In this document: positions 35,494 to 44,227 of the stretch, piece by piece | How positions within the stretch are numbered: the stretch's first letter is position 1 | Layout: each line of letters begins with the position of its first letter | Assembly: GCF_050717515.1 (NCBI RefSeq) | Contig: NZ_JBOITL010000025.1 | Location: 372,001-436,000, forward strand | Direction: 5' to 3' | From: Clostridium_AD sp050717515 | GTDB taxonomy: Bacteria; Bacillota; Clostridia; Clostridiales; Clostridiaceae | Length of the DNA: 64,000 nt | Position numbers and translations under genes: made by a program | The notes under the pieces: generated by a model | The model's input: only the letters and a program-made list of their open reading frames with translations | Told to the model about the DNA's origin: nothing | The model's database searches: none

Positions 35494-36204
35494 TTAATTA
35501 GAGGACATTAGTTTTATTAGCTTCTCTAATGCTTCTTTTGATTTATCGGGATTATTTAAAATAGTTTCTCGAAGTTCACTTATTCTTTCTTCATTAATTT
35601 TTTCTAGGTGTTTATTTTCACTTTCTTCATCAAAATTAAAAGTTGCTATAATTTTTTCTTGTTGCTGGCTAACATTTTTTATAATATCATATTCTTTAAT
35701 TAAGGCCTTGTGCCAACTTATAGAATACTCGAAATTCACTATGGTCATTTCAAAAGCTATTCTCTCTATTTCTAAGCAAGCTCCAGTTGTCTTAATGTTT
35801 TTCCAATGTTTCCAGTAATCTAAGGCTTTATTTAAGTCGTTAATATGATTATTCAGAATATTTATTGCTTTTTCTTTAGCTAACCTGTTTATTGTGATGG
35901 GTAGAATAAATTTCTCTACATTTACTGGCAATAATTGTTTATCTAGTTCTTTTTCTAGGGTAACCTTTAACTCTTTTCTTCCTTTGTCTGTTATTCTATA
36001 TATTTTCCTTACTCTTGAACCCTTGGTCTCTTCGCGTGCAAGCTCTATTTCACCACTTTTCTCCATCTTGCTTAGGGCATAGTATATGGAGCCTGCTTTT
36101 ATGTTTGCCCAAGTATCCATACCATTTAGCTGTAAGAATTTTTGAATTTCATATCCGTGTGTTTCTTTTATATTTAAATAATATAAAATTAATGCTTTTA
36201 CCAT
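35494..36204 (-). CDS. PadR-family regulator with C-terminal coiled domain (AphA/VirR type)
   Basis: 236 residues. The winged helix shows LILYYLNIKETHGYEIQKFL, AGSIYYALSKMEKSGEIEL and a basic wing. The PadR C-terminal helical domain (about 90-236) is used for dimer formation. It is divergent in length from the small PadR at 16648-16968. Its own promoter carries a large inverted repeat (36248-36284), and the ABC operon promoter has a similar half. It probably represses both until a substrate of the exporter binds. Confidence 0.87.
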   Translation of the reverse strand: MVKALILYYLNIKETHGYEIQKFLQLNGMDTWANIKAGSIYYALSKMEKSGEIELAREETKGSRVRKIYRITDKGRKELKVTLEKELDKQLLPVNVEKFILPITINRLAKEKAINILNNHINDLNKALDYWKHWKNIKTTGACLEIERIAFEMTIVNFEYSISWHKALIKEYDIIKNVSQQQEKIIATFNFDEESENKHLEKINEERISELRETILNNPDKSKEALEKLIKLMSSN

Positions 36205-36237
36205 GTTTTACTTAAACTCCTTTCCTTGTATAAATCT

Positions 36238-36284
36238 ATTCTATACTCAACGTTGAATAAAATCAACAGTTTTATTCAACGTTG
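36238..36284 (-). promoter_or_regulatory. PadR gene promoter with CAACGTTG operator
   Basis: Minus strand TTGATT (36261-36266), 17 bp, TAGAAT (36238-36243). The promoter is covered by a perfect 15 bp inverted repeat (36248-36262 and 36270-36284), and each arm contains the palindrome CAACGTTG. Confidence 0.78.
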
Positions 36285-36508
36285 TATATAATATATTTAA
36301 AAAATAGAGATTATTCGTTTCAGTGGATCAATATTTTTAATTGTATGAAAAAATAGAGATTAACTACTATTGATAATAATATGCTTGGATTATGTTATTA
36401 TAGTTAGGGGCGTTTTAAAAGTCCTTAAATTATATGAACAAAAGAATAAAAGTTGATACAGGAGACTAATTATAATAATTTTATGGAAATCAAAAGGAGA
36501 AAATTTAA

Positions 36509-37888
36509 ATGAAAGATTATTACGAAATATTAAACAGTTCATTTGATGCACCTGCAAATGAGATTAAAAAAGCATACTTTGAGATGGTAAGAAAGTATCC
36601 ACCAGATAGATGCCCAAATGAATTTATGGAAATACAAAAGGCATATGAAACCTTAAGTAATGAAAAAATGAAAAAAGAATATGATATGTTTGCATCAATG
36701 CCAAACATGATTCACATAGACTTTGAGCAAGCTAAGAAATACATAGAAGAAAATGAGATAACAAAAGCTATAAGTATTTTAGAAGATATTTTAATTAGGG
36801 AGCCAGAACTTTTAATACCTAAAAGTTTGCTAGGTGAAGTATATATGGCTAACGACAACAGTGGAAAGGCAGTTAAAATATATGAAGAACTTGTAAAAAA
36901 AGAACCTGATAATGCTGGGTTTAGAGGAGCTTTAGCCTATGCTTATCTTCAAAGAAAGTACAATAGAAAAGCTATTAGAGCTTTTGAAAAAGCAATAAAA
37001 AATGATGAAGATAATATTTCATTATGGTTTGGACTTAGTGAAGCATATATCATAAGTGATTTACCTACTGAGGCTAAGAAAATTTTAAACAAGGCTATAG
37101 AAATATGTTCTTCAAAAGAAATGGATATTACTAGTCTTTATTTTAAAATTATACTTATAGATGTAGAAATAGATTCTCAGGCAGATATGATGGAGGATTT
37201 AGAGAAGCTTGTAAATATTGCTATGCAAAACGAAGAATTTACAGAAAATGTGGCATGGAGTCTTGTTGAAATGGCTGAATTTATTATGGGTGATGGACTG
37301 ACTGCAGAGGCTATAGCAATAGCGGAGACGGCCTTAAGATTAAAGCCTAGAGATAAAGATATTCTAGTATTAAAAAATGAACTTATTAAATTTGAAAAAT
37401 TTCAAGTGCCCTTTGAGGCTTTTTCAGAAGATGATAGATTTCAGGAGGATATTGTAACTCTCATAGCAATAGAAGTTGTTCCAGCAGAGGCCATGGAGAT
37501 AGAAAGAGAGGACCGACTGGAATATAGTACGATGCTTGAGATGTCTTTGTTAATTGAGCGTGAAAAATCTATAAGTGATATAAAAGAAATAAAAAAATAT
37601 TATCCGGAGCTTTATAAAGTCAAAGAGGAATTTTTTGAAGCTGTTTTGAATGATGAAAATTCAGAGAAATTATTAAAAAAATACGAAAAAGAATTTAATA
37701 AAAAAGGTTTTTTAAATAAAATAAAAAATCATTACGATTTAGAAGATTCTGGTTTTGATGAGGACTGCTCTTATGAGGAAGATAAAGAAGAAACCTTTGT
37801 TAGAGAAGAAGAGAAAATAGGAAGAAATGATCCATGTCCCTGTGGAAGTGGAAAAAAATATAAAAAATGTTGTGGTAAGAGTATATAA
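36509..37888 (+). CDS. J-like domain / TPR / SEC-C protein
   Basis: 459 residues. Residues 1-60 have the DnaJ helical pattern (DYYEILNSSFDAPANEIKKA), but the HPD tripeptide is replaced by PPD (31-33), so Hsp70 stimulation is doubtful. A tetratricopeptide array follows (about 75-290), then an acidic region. The last 20 residues are a SEC-C zinc motif (DPCPCGSGKKYKKCC), which in SecA binds SecB and ribosomes. This suggests an adaptor linking chaperone or ribosome partners. ATG 36509 has AAGGAG upstream. A dispersed repeat follows 17 bp after the stop. Confidence 0.85.
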   Translation: MKDYYEILNSSFDAPANEIKKAYFEMVRKYPPDRCPNEFMEIQKAYETLSNEKMKKEYDMFASMPNMIHIDFEQAKKYIEENEITKAISILEDILIREPELLIPKSLLGEVYMANDNSGKAVKIYEELVKKEPDNAGFRGALAYAYLQRKYNRKAIRAFEKAIKNDEDNISLWFGLSEAYIISDLPTEAKKILNKAIEICSSKEMDITSLYFKIILIDVEIDSQADMMEDLEKLVNIAMQNEEFTENVAWSLVEMAEFIMGDGLTAEAIAIAETALRLKPRDKDILVLKNELIKFEKFQVPFEAFSEDDRFQEDIVTLIAIEVVPAEAMEIEREDRLEYSTMLEMSLLIEREKSISDIKEIKKYYPELYKVKEEFFEAVLNDENSEKLLKKYEKEFNKKGFLNKIKNHYDLEDSGFDEDCSYEEDKEETFVREEEKIGRNDPCPCGSGKKYKKCCGKSI

Positions 37889-37905
37889 CTTTTGTAAGAT
37901 CAAGA

Positions 37906-37929
37906 TGCCACTTGCCACGTGGGTGGCAC
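37906..37929 (-). repeat. Dispersed GC-rich repeat, copy 6
   Basis: TGCCACTTGCCACGTGGG, then TGGCAC; reverse orientation, just after the J/TPR/SEC-C gene. Preceded by AAGA like copies 7 and 8. Confidence 0.85.
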
Positions 37930-38039
37930 CTTTTATCCGAATGGAAAAATTAGTTATAATAATTCTTTCCCTTGATGTAACTATATAATGTATGTCAAAA
38001 TATACATGTAACAAAATAGAAAAACTTGGGGGAAAATAA

Positions 38040-38573
38040 ATGATAGAGATAACTACTCAAAGACTAAAAATCATACCATTAGATATTGAAAATTATAGAC
38101 TATATATAGAAGCTACTAATAAAATGGAAGAAAATTTAGGTTTAAAAATAACTAATAAAATATGGAATGAATCTATTAAAGGCGCTTTTCAATATAGATT
38201 AAAAAAAGTTATTGAAAATAAGGAGCAATATTTGTGGGAAACCTTATGGATTGTTATATGCAAGGAAGAAAATTGTGAGATAGCAAGTCTTATGATAAAA
38301 GGTTATCCCAATGAAAAGGGTGAGGTCATAATAGGTTACGGTACAAATGAATCTTACCAAAGTAAAGGATATATGACTGAAGCCGTAGAAGGATTAATAA
38401 AATGGATATTTGAAAATCCTAAAGCCTTATCAATTGTAGCGGACACTGAAAAAACTAATATTGCATCGCATAGAGTATTAGAGAAAAATGGATTTATTAA
38501 ATATAAGGAAAGTGTTAAAACATCAGATGGGGGAGAAGTAGAGGAATTAGTATGGTGGAGCCTAGTTAAATGA
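38040..38573 (+). CDS. GNAT acetyltransferase
   Basis: 177 residues. The start TQRLKIIPLD, the acetyl-CoA loop ESYQSKGYMTEAVEGLIKW and the late TNIASHRVLEKNGFIKYKES are typical Acetyltransf_3 motifs. The Gly after the Gln-Ser-Lys is kept, so it should bind acetyl-CoA. A GGGGG lies upstream of the ATG. The substrate is unknown. Confidence 0.86.
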   Translation: MIEITTQRLKIIPLDIENYRLYIEATNKMEENLGLKITNKIWNESIKGAFQYRLKKVIENKEQYLWETLWIVICKEENCEIASLMIKGYPNEKGEVIIGYGTNESYQSKGYMTEAVEGLIKWIFENPKALSIVADTEKTNIASHRVLEKNGFIKYKESVKTSDGGEVEELVWWSLVK

Positions 38574-38626
38574 AATTTTTGTGGAAGATTAGTTAAGATG
38601 AACTAATAAAAATGGGGGCATTTCAT

Positions 38627-39577
38627 ATGGGGAAAATCACATATACAAAACTTATCAATGCGACACTAAATTTATATATGAAAGAAGACTACTTAGAGGC
38701 GTACAATTTTATTTCCAAAAACAGCATAGGAATAAAAGTAAATGAAGCTCAAATATACAATTTTAGATATTCCATTGCATGCAAAGCAGGGCTTACGGGG
38801 ATTGCAATGGAGATTATGAGGGAAGCCATTGTTGAAAAGGGTTATTGGTATTCATATGAGTACTTGATTGCAGATGATGATTTAAATCCATTAAAGAAAT
38901 ATAGTGAATTTGATATATTAGCTAATATTTGCAAAGATAGAGAGGCGAAAGCAAAAATAAATTCAAAGCCTGATATAAAAATAATTAAACCTAATAATAT
39001 ACCCAATAATGAAAAACAACCATTATTAATTGCTCTTCATGGAAATGAAGAAAATATTATAGTTACGGAGGATTATTGGAGTTCATGTGTAGATAACAAT
39101 TATATATTAGCATTACCTCAATCTTCTGAAATTGGATTTTCAAATGGTTATTATTGGAATAACCTTGAAAAGGGTTGTGATGAGTTAAAAGAAGAGTATG
39201 ACAAGGTTTTACAAGGATATAACATTAATTTAGATAATATCATTATAGGTGGATTTTCAGCAGGTGCAAGAGTAGCATTATATGCTATGTTGAAAGATCT
39301 TATTAATGCAAAGGGATTTATTTTTGTTGGCCCTTGGTTGCCAGAAATTAATGAATGGGAGCACTTATTAGATAAACTCAAATCAAAAGGTGTTAAGGGT
39401 TATATTATTTGTGGTGATAAAGATGAAGATTGCCTTGATTGTACTGAAAGCTTTGTAAGGATGCTAAATGAGAGAAATATACCAAATGTATTTAAAGTTG
39501 TTAAGGATTTAGAGCATGATTACCCTGATAATTTTGATGGATTTTTAGATGAGGGTATAGAATTTATTTCAAATTAG
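38627..39577 (+). CDS. Alpha/beta hydrolase, esterase-like
   Basis: 316 residues from ATG 38627, with GGGGGC upstream; the longer frame from 38612 has no site. The N-terminal 110 residues are helical. The C-terminal alpha/beta hydrolase domain has a nucleophile elbow GGFSAGAR (Ser), a likely Asp in GDKDEDC and a His in DLEHDYPD, so a complete catalytic triad is available. It resembles phospholipase/carboxylesterase and PHB depolymerase-like proteins. Substrate unknown; cytoplasmic since no signal peptide is seen. Confidence 0.83.
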   Translation: MGKITYTKLINATLNLYMKEDYLEAYNFISKNSIGIKVNEAQIYNFRYSIACKAGLTGIAMEIMREAIVEKGYWYSYEYLIADDDLNPLKKYSEFDILANICKDREAKAKINSKPDIKIIKPNNIPNNEKQPLLIALHGNEENIIVTEDYWSSCVDNNYILALPQSSEIGFSNGYYWNNLEKGCDELKEEYDKVLQGYNINLDNIIIGGFSAGARVALYAMLKDLINAKGFIFVGPWLPEINEWEHLLDKLKSKGVKGYIICGDKDEDCLDCTESFVRMLNERNIPNVFKVVKDLEHDYPDNFDGFLDEGIEFISN

Positions 39578-39607
39578 TTAATATAAAGTTACTCATTATT
39601 TTTTATA

Positions 39608-39662
39608 TGCCATAAGGATTTATAAAACCATGTAGGTACCTCTGCCTTATGGTTTTTTTGTT
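39608..39662 (+). terminator. Terminator after the hydrolase gene
   Basis: GCCATAAGG ... CCTTATGGT followed by T7. A second, overlapping pairing (AAACCAT/ATGGTTT) also exists inside the loop. Confidence 0.82.
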
Positions 39663-39696
39663 TTGAAATATATATTAAGAAATATTACATTATATG

Positions 39697-39725
39697 TTTA
39701 CTTTTCCACAATATGATGTTAAAAT
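39697..39725 (+). promoter_or_regulatory. Promoter of the MFS exporter gene
   Basis: TTTACT (39697-39702), 17 bp, TAAAAT (39720-39725). The -10 lies inside the operator palindrome. Confidence 0.7.
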
Positions 39726-39767
39726 TAATTTAACGTTAAAATAATTTTAACGTTAAATTAATTTTAA
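39719..39767. promoter_or_regulatory. 49-bp palindromic operator before the MFS gene
   Basis: 24 bp arms around a single central A (39743). Each arm contains TTAACGTTAA, itself a palindrome. It covers the -10 box and start region of the MFS promoter, so it is a likely repressor site. The ArsR-type protein encoded at 41191-41784 is the obvious candidate. Confidence 0.82.
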
Positions 39768-39783
39768 TAGGGGGATTTTATGA

Positions 39784-41049
39784 ATGGAAACTGTAGTAAC
39801 AAATAAAAAAAATGGAATTGTGGAGTTACTTCCTCATAAAAGTTATGTAACTTTAGTATTTGCAAATGTTATATCTCGTTTTGGTGATTCATTAGATTCT
39901 TTGGCTTTTGGTTGGATGGTTTATAATTTAACAGGTTCAAAACTTTTACTAGGTACGCTTTTAGCTGTAAATGCTATTCCAAATATTCTATTTAGTGCTT
40001 TTGCAGGAGTGTTAGTAGACAGATTAAAGAAAAAATCTGTACTAATAGTAGGATATATAGGAAGAGGCATCCTGGTATCTATAGTAGCTTTTCTATTTAT
40101 GACAAAATTATTAAGACCCTGGCATTTATTTGTATTCACATTTATAAGCTCAACCTTTGAGAGCTTTACAGCGCCTGCACAAAGTGCTATATTACCCTTA
40201 CTTTTACCTAAAGAACTTTTTTTAGCAGCGAGTGCTATATCTACATCTGCATATAAATTTGCTGAGCTTATTGGACTCGGTGCAGCAGCTGCTATTATTG
40301 CCATTTTCGGCATTTCTGGTGCATTCTTTATTGATGGAGCAACTTTTTTTATAGCTGCTATTCTCATACTTTTTATTAAAGTGAAAAGTGATAGAAGCAG
40401 TGCTTCTAAATTAACTTTAACCTCCTATTTTGATGAACTTAAAGAAGGGTTTTCATTTATCAAAAACAATAAATTACTTCGTACTACTATAATATTATTT
40501 GCACTAATAAATTTATGTCTTTCCCCTGTAGGTGTTATGTTACCAGCATTTGTTAGTGAAAACTTGAAAAGTGGTCCTGAAATGCTAAGTACTTTAGGAA
40601 TTTCATTAACAATAGGAATGATACTAGGAGGATTTTTAGTAGCACAATTGGGTTCTCGTTTTAAAATATCAACTCTTATTATATTAGGTTTCTTTTCTCT
40701 TGGTATAAATTATGCTTTACTTTGTATACCAGGGAATGTAATTACCAATACTACTATATCTTGCATTTTAGCAAGTATATTATTTGGATTAATCGGATTA
40801 TCAGTACCTGTCATTTCAAGCCCGGTATCCACTTACTTCTTAAATGTAACTCCAAGAGAAATATTAGGTCGTGTATCTGCTGTAGTAGGTATGGTATCTA
40901 TGTGTGCTCTTCCACTAGGAAGTGCTGCTTCTGGAGTTGTAAGTGAATATATTTCAATATCAGTCTTATTTGCAGCAATGGGAATAATAATAATTTTAAT
41001 ATCGTTATCCCTTGTTTTTAATAAAAAATTTCGTCAAGCAGCTGAGTAA
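39784..41049 (+). CDS. MFS transporter, MefA-like (MFS_3)
   Basis: 421 residues with 12 predicted helices. VFANVISRFGDSLDSLAFGW at the first helix and the DRLKKK loop between helices 2 and 3 match the MFS_3 branch that includes macrolide exporter MefA and enterobactin exporter EntS. The frame of ATG 39784 is served by AGGGGG 9 bp upstream. It would export a drug or natural product by proton antiport. The ArsR-type gene downstream and the palindrome upstream suggest inducible expression. Confidence 0.88.
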   Translation: METVVTNKKNGIVELLPHKSYVTLVFANVISRFGDSLDSLAFGWMVYNLTGSKLLLGTLLAVNAIPNILFSAFAGVLVDRLKKKSVLIVGYIGRGILVSIVAFLFMTKLLRPWHLFVFTFISSTFESFTAPAQSAILPLLLPKELFLAASAISTSAYKFAELIGLGAAAAIIAIFGISGAFFIDGATFFIAAILILFIKVKSDRSSASKLTLTSYFDELKEGFSFIKNNKLLRTTIILFALINLCLSPVGVMLPAFVSENLKSGPEMLSTLGISLTIGMILGGFLVAQLGSRFKISTLIILGFFSLGINYALLCIPGNVITNTTISCILASILFGLIGLSVPVISSPVSTYFLNVTPREILGRVSAVVGMVSMCALPLGSAASGVVSEYISISVLFAAMGIIIILISLSLVFNKKFRQAAE

Positions 41050-41074
41050 AAAATTAAGGGTATATATTGCTATT

Positions 41075-41126
41075 AGTACCCTGAAAACTTCAAAAAATTA
41101 ATCAGTATGAGATTTTTGAGGGTACT
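41075..41126 (+). terminator. Hairpin between MFS and ArsR genes
   Basis: AGTACCCTGAAAA / TTTTGAGGGTACT with one mismatch, followed by TTAATTG and T8. Confidence 0.65.
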
Positions 41127-41190
41127 TAATTGTTTTTTTTATATATGATTCATCTAAAAATAAGTTATAATAGGGTTTGAGGTGTATATA

Positions 41191-41784
41191 ATGGAAGAGT
41201 CAAAAATATTATCAACAATAGAACAGGTAAAGGCCATATCTGACCCTTACAAATTTAGAATTCTAAAAACTTTTAAAGCTATAAATGAACCTGCTACTGT
41301 AAAACAGGTAGCAGATTATTTAAATGAAGTTCCGGCAAAAGTATATTATCACGTGAAAAAAATGGAGAAATTAGGAATATTACAACTTATATTTACTAAA
41401 GAGATAAATGGTATAATTGCTAAATATTATGAGCCTACAGCATCACATTTTGAAGTGAAATGTGATGCTAATATAGATGATGCCTATAAAGCTGTAATGT
41501 TAGGCGAGACACAAATAATGATTGCTGAAATTTACAATAACAGCAAGAATATTTTTTTAGAAGACGTAAGTTTTAGTGAAAAAAATGATAAAAAACCCGA
41601 AGGTAAATTAACTATGGCGGATTTATATCTTACAGAGCAGCAGTCAAAAGAGTTTTCTAAATACGTAGAAGATTTTATCTTAGAACATGGGATTAAAGAC
41701 AAAAATGCTACTGATGAAAATAAATATCATTGTTTTATGAGTTTTATAAAATTAAGGGATGATAGTAATATTAAGCCTAAATAA
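41191..41784 (+). CDS. ArsR-type winged-helix regulator
   Basis: 197 residues from ATG 41191, with GAGGTG 6 bp upstream. The N-terminal winged helix reads VKAISDPYKFRILKTFKAI, ATVKQVADYLNEVPAKVYYH and VKKMEKLGIL, the ArsR/HTH_20 pattern. The C-terminal 110 residues are helical and acidic and could sense a ligand; no metal-binding Cys cluster is seen. It follows the MFS exporter gene and probably represses it through the 39719-39767 palindrome. Its end overlaps the convergent GNAT gene by 8 bp. Confidence 0.85.
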   Translation: MEESKILSTIEQVKAISDPYKFRILKTFKAINEPATVKQVADYLNEVPAKVYYHVKKMEKLGILQLIFTKEINGIIAKYYEPTASHFEVKCDANIDDAYKAVMLGETQIMIAEIYNNSKNIFLEDVSFSEKNDKKPEGKLTMADLYLTEQQSKEFSKYVEDFILEHGIKDKNATDENKYHCFMSFIKLRDDSNIKPK

Positions 41785-42574
41785 CCTTATTTGGGTACAT
41801 ACTCCAAAACCCAATATCCTTAAATCCTAATCTTCTATAAATAGCTCCCGCTTTAGGGTTTCTATAAAATAAACATAGTGTTTTGCCTTGTGCTATCATA
41901 TCATCACATAACATTTTTATACAAGCAGAGGCAAATCCCTTCCCTCTATAATCTTTATCGGTCATTACACTGACAACCATTGCAGATATGCTATTTTCGG
42001 CTGAAGTTTGGGCATATGAAACTATTTTATCATCACATTCTATAAAATAGCCGTGGGTTGTACCTGATTTAATATTATTTATAAGAATTTCTTCGAATTT
42101 TTCATTACCACTATTAAATTCTTCCATTGTATTTTTTAGGCTTGCTATTTTAGCTATATCATCTAAAGTAGCAGTTTTAACTTCCAAGTTTTTGTCTATT
42201 ACAAAATCCACATTTATGTCCTTTAATACTGCAAAATGATGTTGTTCTGGCTGAGCAAGCTGGAGTGATGTTTCTTCAAATTTCAAGATAACCTCAGTTT
42301 TTCCAACCAACATGCTAAAATCTTTATTATTAATTAACTCTACATACCCTTGTACATCATAATCACCTTTTGAGTAAACCATAAATACGTTAAAATATCG
42401 CACAAGTACTGATTCTAATTCTCCATATATATTAATCTCACCAAAAAACTCTAAAAAATCTTCTTCAAATCCAAAGCTTTCAATGTCTCCAATAATATAA
42501 AGATTAAACTCTGGCTCGTCCTTAACTAGATTCATAAGTATTTCATAGTCTTTTGTATTTAGTTTTCTTATCAT
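41777..42574 (-). CDS. GNAT acetyltransferase, two-domain
   Basis: 265 residues. The N-terminal half is a degenerate GNAT-like domain (NLYIIGDIESFGF). The C-terminal half is a standard one with TDKDYRGKGFASACIKMLCD and NPKAGAIYRRLGFKDIG, close to the FR47/YtmI type. A GGGGG precedes the ATG. The 8 bp tail-to-tail overlap with the ArsR gene leaves no room for a separate terminator. Substrate unknown. Confidence 0.85.
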   Translation of the reverse strand: MIRKLNTKDYEILMNLVKDEPEFNLYIIGDIESFGFEEDFLEFFGEINIYGELESVLVRYFNVFMVYSKGDYDVQGYVELINNKDFSMLVGKTEVILKFEETSLQLAQPEQHHFAVLKDINVDFVIDKNLEVKTATLDDIAKIASLKNTMEEFNSGNEKFEEILINNIKSGTTHGYFIECDDKIVSYAQTSAENSISAMVVSVMTDKDYRGKGFASACIKMLCDDMIAQGKTLCLFYRNPKAGAIYRRLGFKDIGFWSMYPNKVI

Positions 42575-42696
42575 AACTATCCCCCCATTTTAAAGTATGT
42601 ACATCTAACATTTATAATTTTACCAAAACATTGTATTTTTTCCAAGTTAAAGTTAATTTAAACAGCTATTAATCATCTTCTATGCTGCAATACTAA

Positions 42697-43095
42697 TTAA
42701 TTCAATATATAGGGAAGCCGTAATATTAAAACTATCACACCTACTGCCAGTAATATACCTTCAGGTCTTCCTAAATTCAAGGTCCATCCAACACCAAATC
42801 TTTTTTCAATAAAAATTGTTGGATCATCTTTATTTGTGTAAAAAATTCCGAATTTCCAGTACTTATCGTCATTTCTATCTAGCATTCTACCAGCAGCTAG
42901 GACCTTGTCTTTTAAAACTAATCTACTTCCTCCTTGGCCTGTATATAGTGATAAACCAACAAAAACAGCAACAAGAATTATAATGATTGTAAATAACATA
43001 ATTATTAGTGATTTACCAGACAAGTGTGCAACTTGAAAGATAATTAAGTTTGTATAAAGAAAATATAAATTAATAATGGTTACAGTAAAAATCAT
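42697..43095 (-). CDS. C-terminal fragment of DUF1648/DUF5808 protein
   Basis: Open frame of 132 residues downstream of the in-frame stop. Two hydrophobic segments are followed by DDKYWKFGIFYTNKDDPTIF and EKRFGVGWTLN, the DUF5808 signature. ATG 43095 has only a weak CAGGA before it, so independent translation is doubtful. Confidence 0.45.
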   Translation of the reverse strand: MIFTVTIINLYFLYTNLIIFQVAHLSGKSLIIMLFTIIIILVAVFVGLSLYTGQGGSRLVLKDKVLAAGRMLDRNDDKYWKFGIFYTNKDDPTIFIEKRFGVGWTLNLGRPEGILLAVGVIVLILRLPYILN

Positions 43096-43176
43096 ATATC
43101 CTGACCATATATATCTAAATTTTTTATTTTTCTCTTTTGATTGTTCTGGATTTGAGGTATTTAACTGTTGTTTTCC

Positions 43177-43815
43177 CTATCCAATTATCTTATATAATGT
43201 AAATAAAATAATGAGGAAAATTATTTGAAATTTAGGCATTACATAAATGATTTTTGGGGATTTTATAATGTATCCATTCACTTCTCCAGCAAGGTCCCAA
43301 TGGGTTGGAACTATCCCTGGTAGTAAATCATAATATTTAAAACCTATATAAAAAGTAATTACAATCATTAATACTGAAACTAAAAACCACCAAGGTGATA
43401 CCAATGTTTTTGTGCTTTTATCTTTTGAAAACTTAGTGTCAATTGTAACAATTTGCTTTTTTTCAGTATTCCAGCATTGCTTTTGTTTTATTTTAAATAC
43501 TTTTCTGTTGCAAAAGATGTATATGCTTAGGGTAAATAACAAATACAATAAAATTAACATAATATACTCAGTAGCAGCATAATAGTTAAGAAAAATATAC
43601 ATTATTATCGCTATAAAAACAACAAATACAATAGTGTTAAGTATAAGATAGGTGTTGTACACTTTTTTAAGTAATGTAGTATTTCTCTCATTTTCAGGTA
43701 TTCTTATTCCAAAATATATTTCTTTTCTTGTAAGCTTTGGTTTAATAATCTGAAATGCATAAATTAGTACAAAAATGCAGAAATTAAAAATAAAATTACC
43801 AATGTCATTAATCAT
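43177..43815 (-). CDS. N-terminal part of the DUF1648 protein, up to the TAG
   Basis: 212 residues with about six hydrophobic segments and the DUF1648 motif near the end. GAGGTG precedes ATG 43815, so this part is certainly translated if the operon is expressed. Without the DUF5808 tail its function is uncertain. Confidence 0.7.
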   Translation of the reverse strand: MINDIGNFIFNFCIFVLIYAFQIIKPKLTRKEIYFGIRIPENERNTTLLKKVYNTYLILNTIVFVVFIAIIMYIFLNYYAATEYIMLILLYLLFTLSIYIFCNRKVFKIKQKQCWNTEKKQIVTIDTKFSKDKSTKTLVSPWWFLVSVLMIVITFYIGFKYYDLLPGIVPTHWDLAGEVNGYIIKSPKIIYVMPKFQIIFLIILFTLYKIIG

Positions 43816-43826
43816 ACCGTTTCACC

Positions 43827-44207
43827 TCATCTATTTGGATATTGTTTAAAAGTCGCTGTAGTGAGCTTTATAAATTCTTCCTTAGTTATGCCTCTACAAT
43901 AAGCCTCACCTATTATAAAATCCAATTCTTCTTTCAAATGTTCATGATATTCATCTGTGAGTAAATTATTTGTACTGTTTACAACTGCACCTTTTCTTCT
44001 ATCAACCGAAATAAACCCTTCGGCCTTTAGTTCATTATATGTTTTATTTACGGTGTGCATGTTTATACCAATATCCTCTGCCATTTGACGTACTGAAGGC
44101 AAGCTTTCTAACTGTGAAAGCTCGCCCTTTGCTATACCTATAATAATTTGCCTTTTTAATTGAACATATATGGGTGTTTCGCTTTGGAAATCTATTTTTA
44201 TTATCAT
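43827..44207 (-). CDS. GntR-family regulator, YtrA type
   Basis: About 126 residues. The winged helix has IDFQSETPIYVQLKRQIIIG, LPSVRQMAEDIGINMHTVNK and YNELKAEGFI, the classic GntR start, followed by a short tail as in YtrA, with no large effector domain. ATG 44207 has AGGTG 6 bp upstream (GTG 44216 overlaps that site). It is 11 bp from the DUF1648 gene. It probably autoregulates the cluster through the inverted repeat at 45543-45589. Confidence 0.88.
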   Translation of the reverse strand: MIIKIDFQSETPIYVQLKRQIIIGIAKGELSQLESLPSVRQMAEDIGINMHTVNKTYNELKAEGFISVDRRKGAVVNSTNNLLTDEYHEHLKEELDFIIGEAYCRGITKEEFIKLTTATFKQYPNR

Positions 44208-44227
44208 TATTATCACCTGTCTTTAGT

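Larger units (their letters stand above)
42697..43815 (-). pseudogene. DUF1648/DUF5808 membrane protein gene split by one in-frame TAG
   Basis: The minus-strand frame from ATG 43815 has a single TAG at 43177-43179 and then stays open, in the same frame, to 42697. The whole would be about 372 residues: N-terminal helices, the DUF1648 motif LPGIVPTHWDLAGEVNGY, more helices and a C-terminal DUF5808 segment. That is the normal full-length architecture. A nonsense mutation (or sequencing error, or rarely recoding) is the simplest explanation. It is the last gene of a GntR cluster. Confidence 0.75.
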
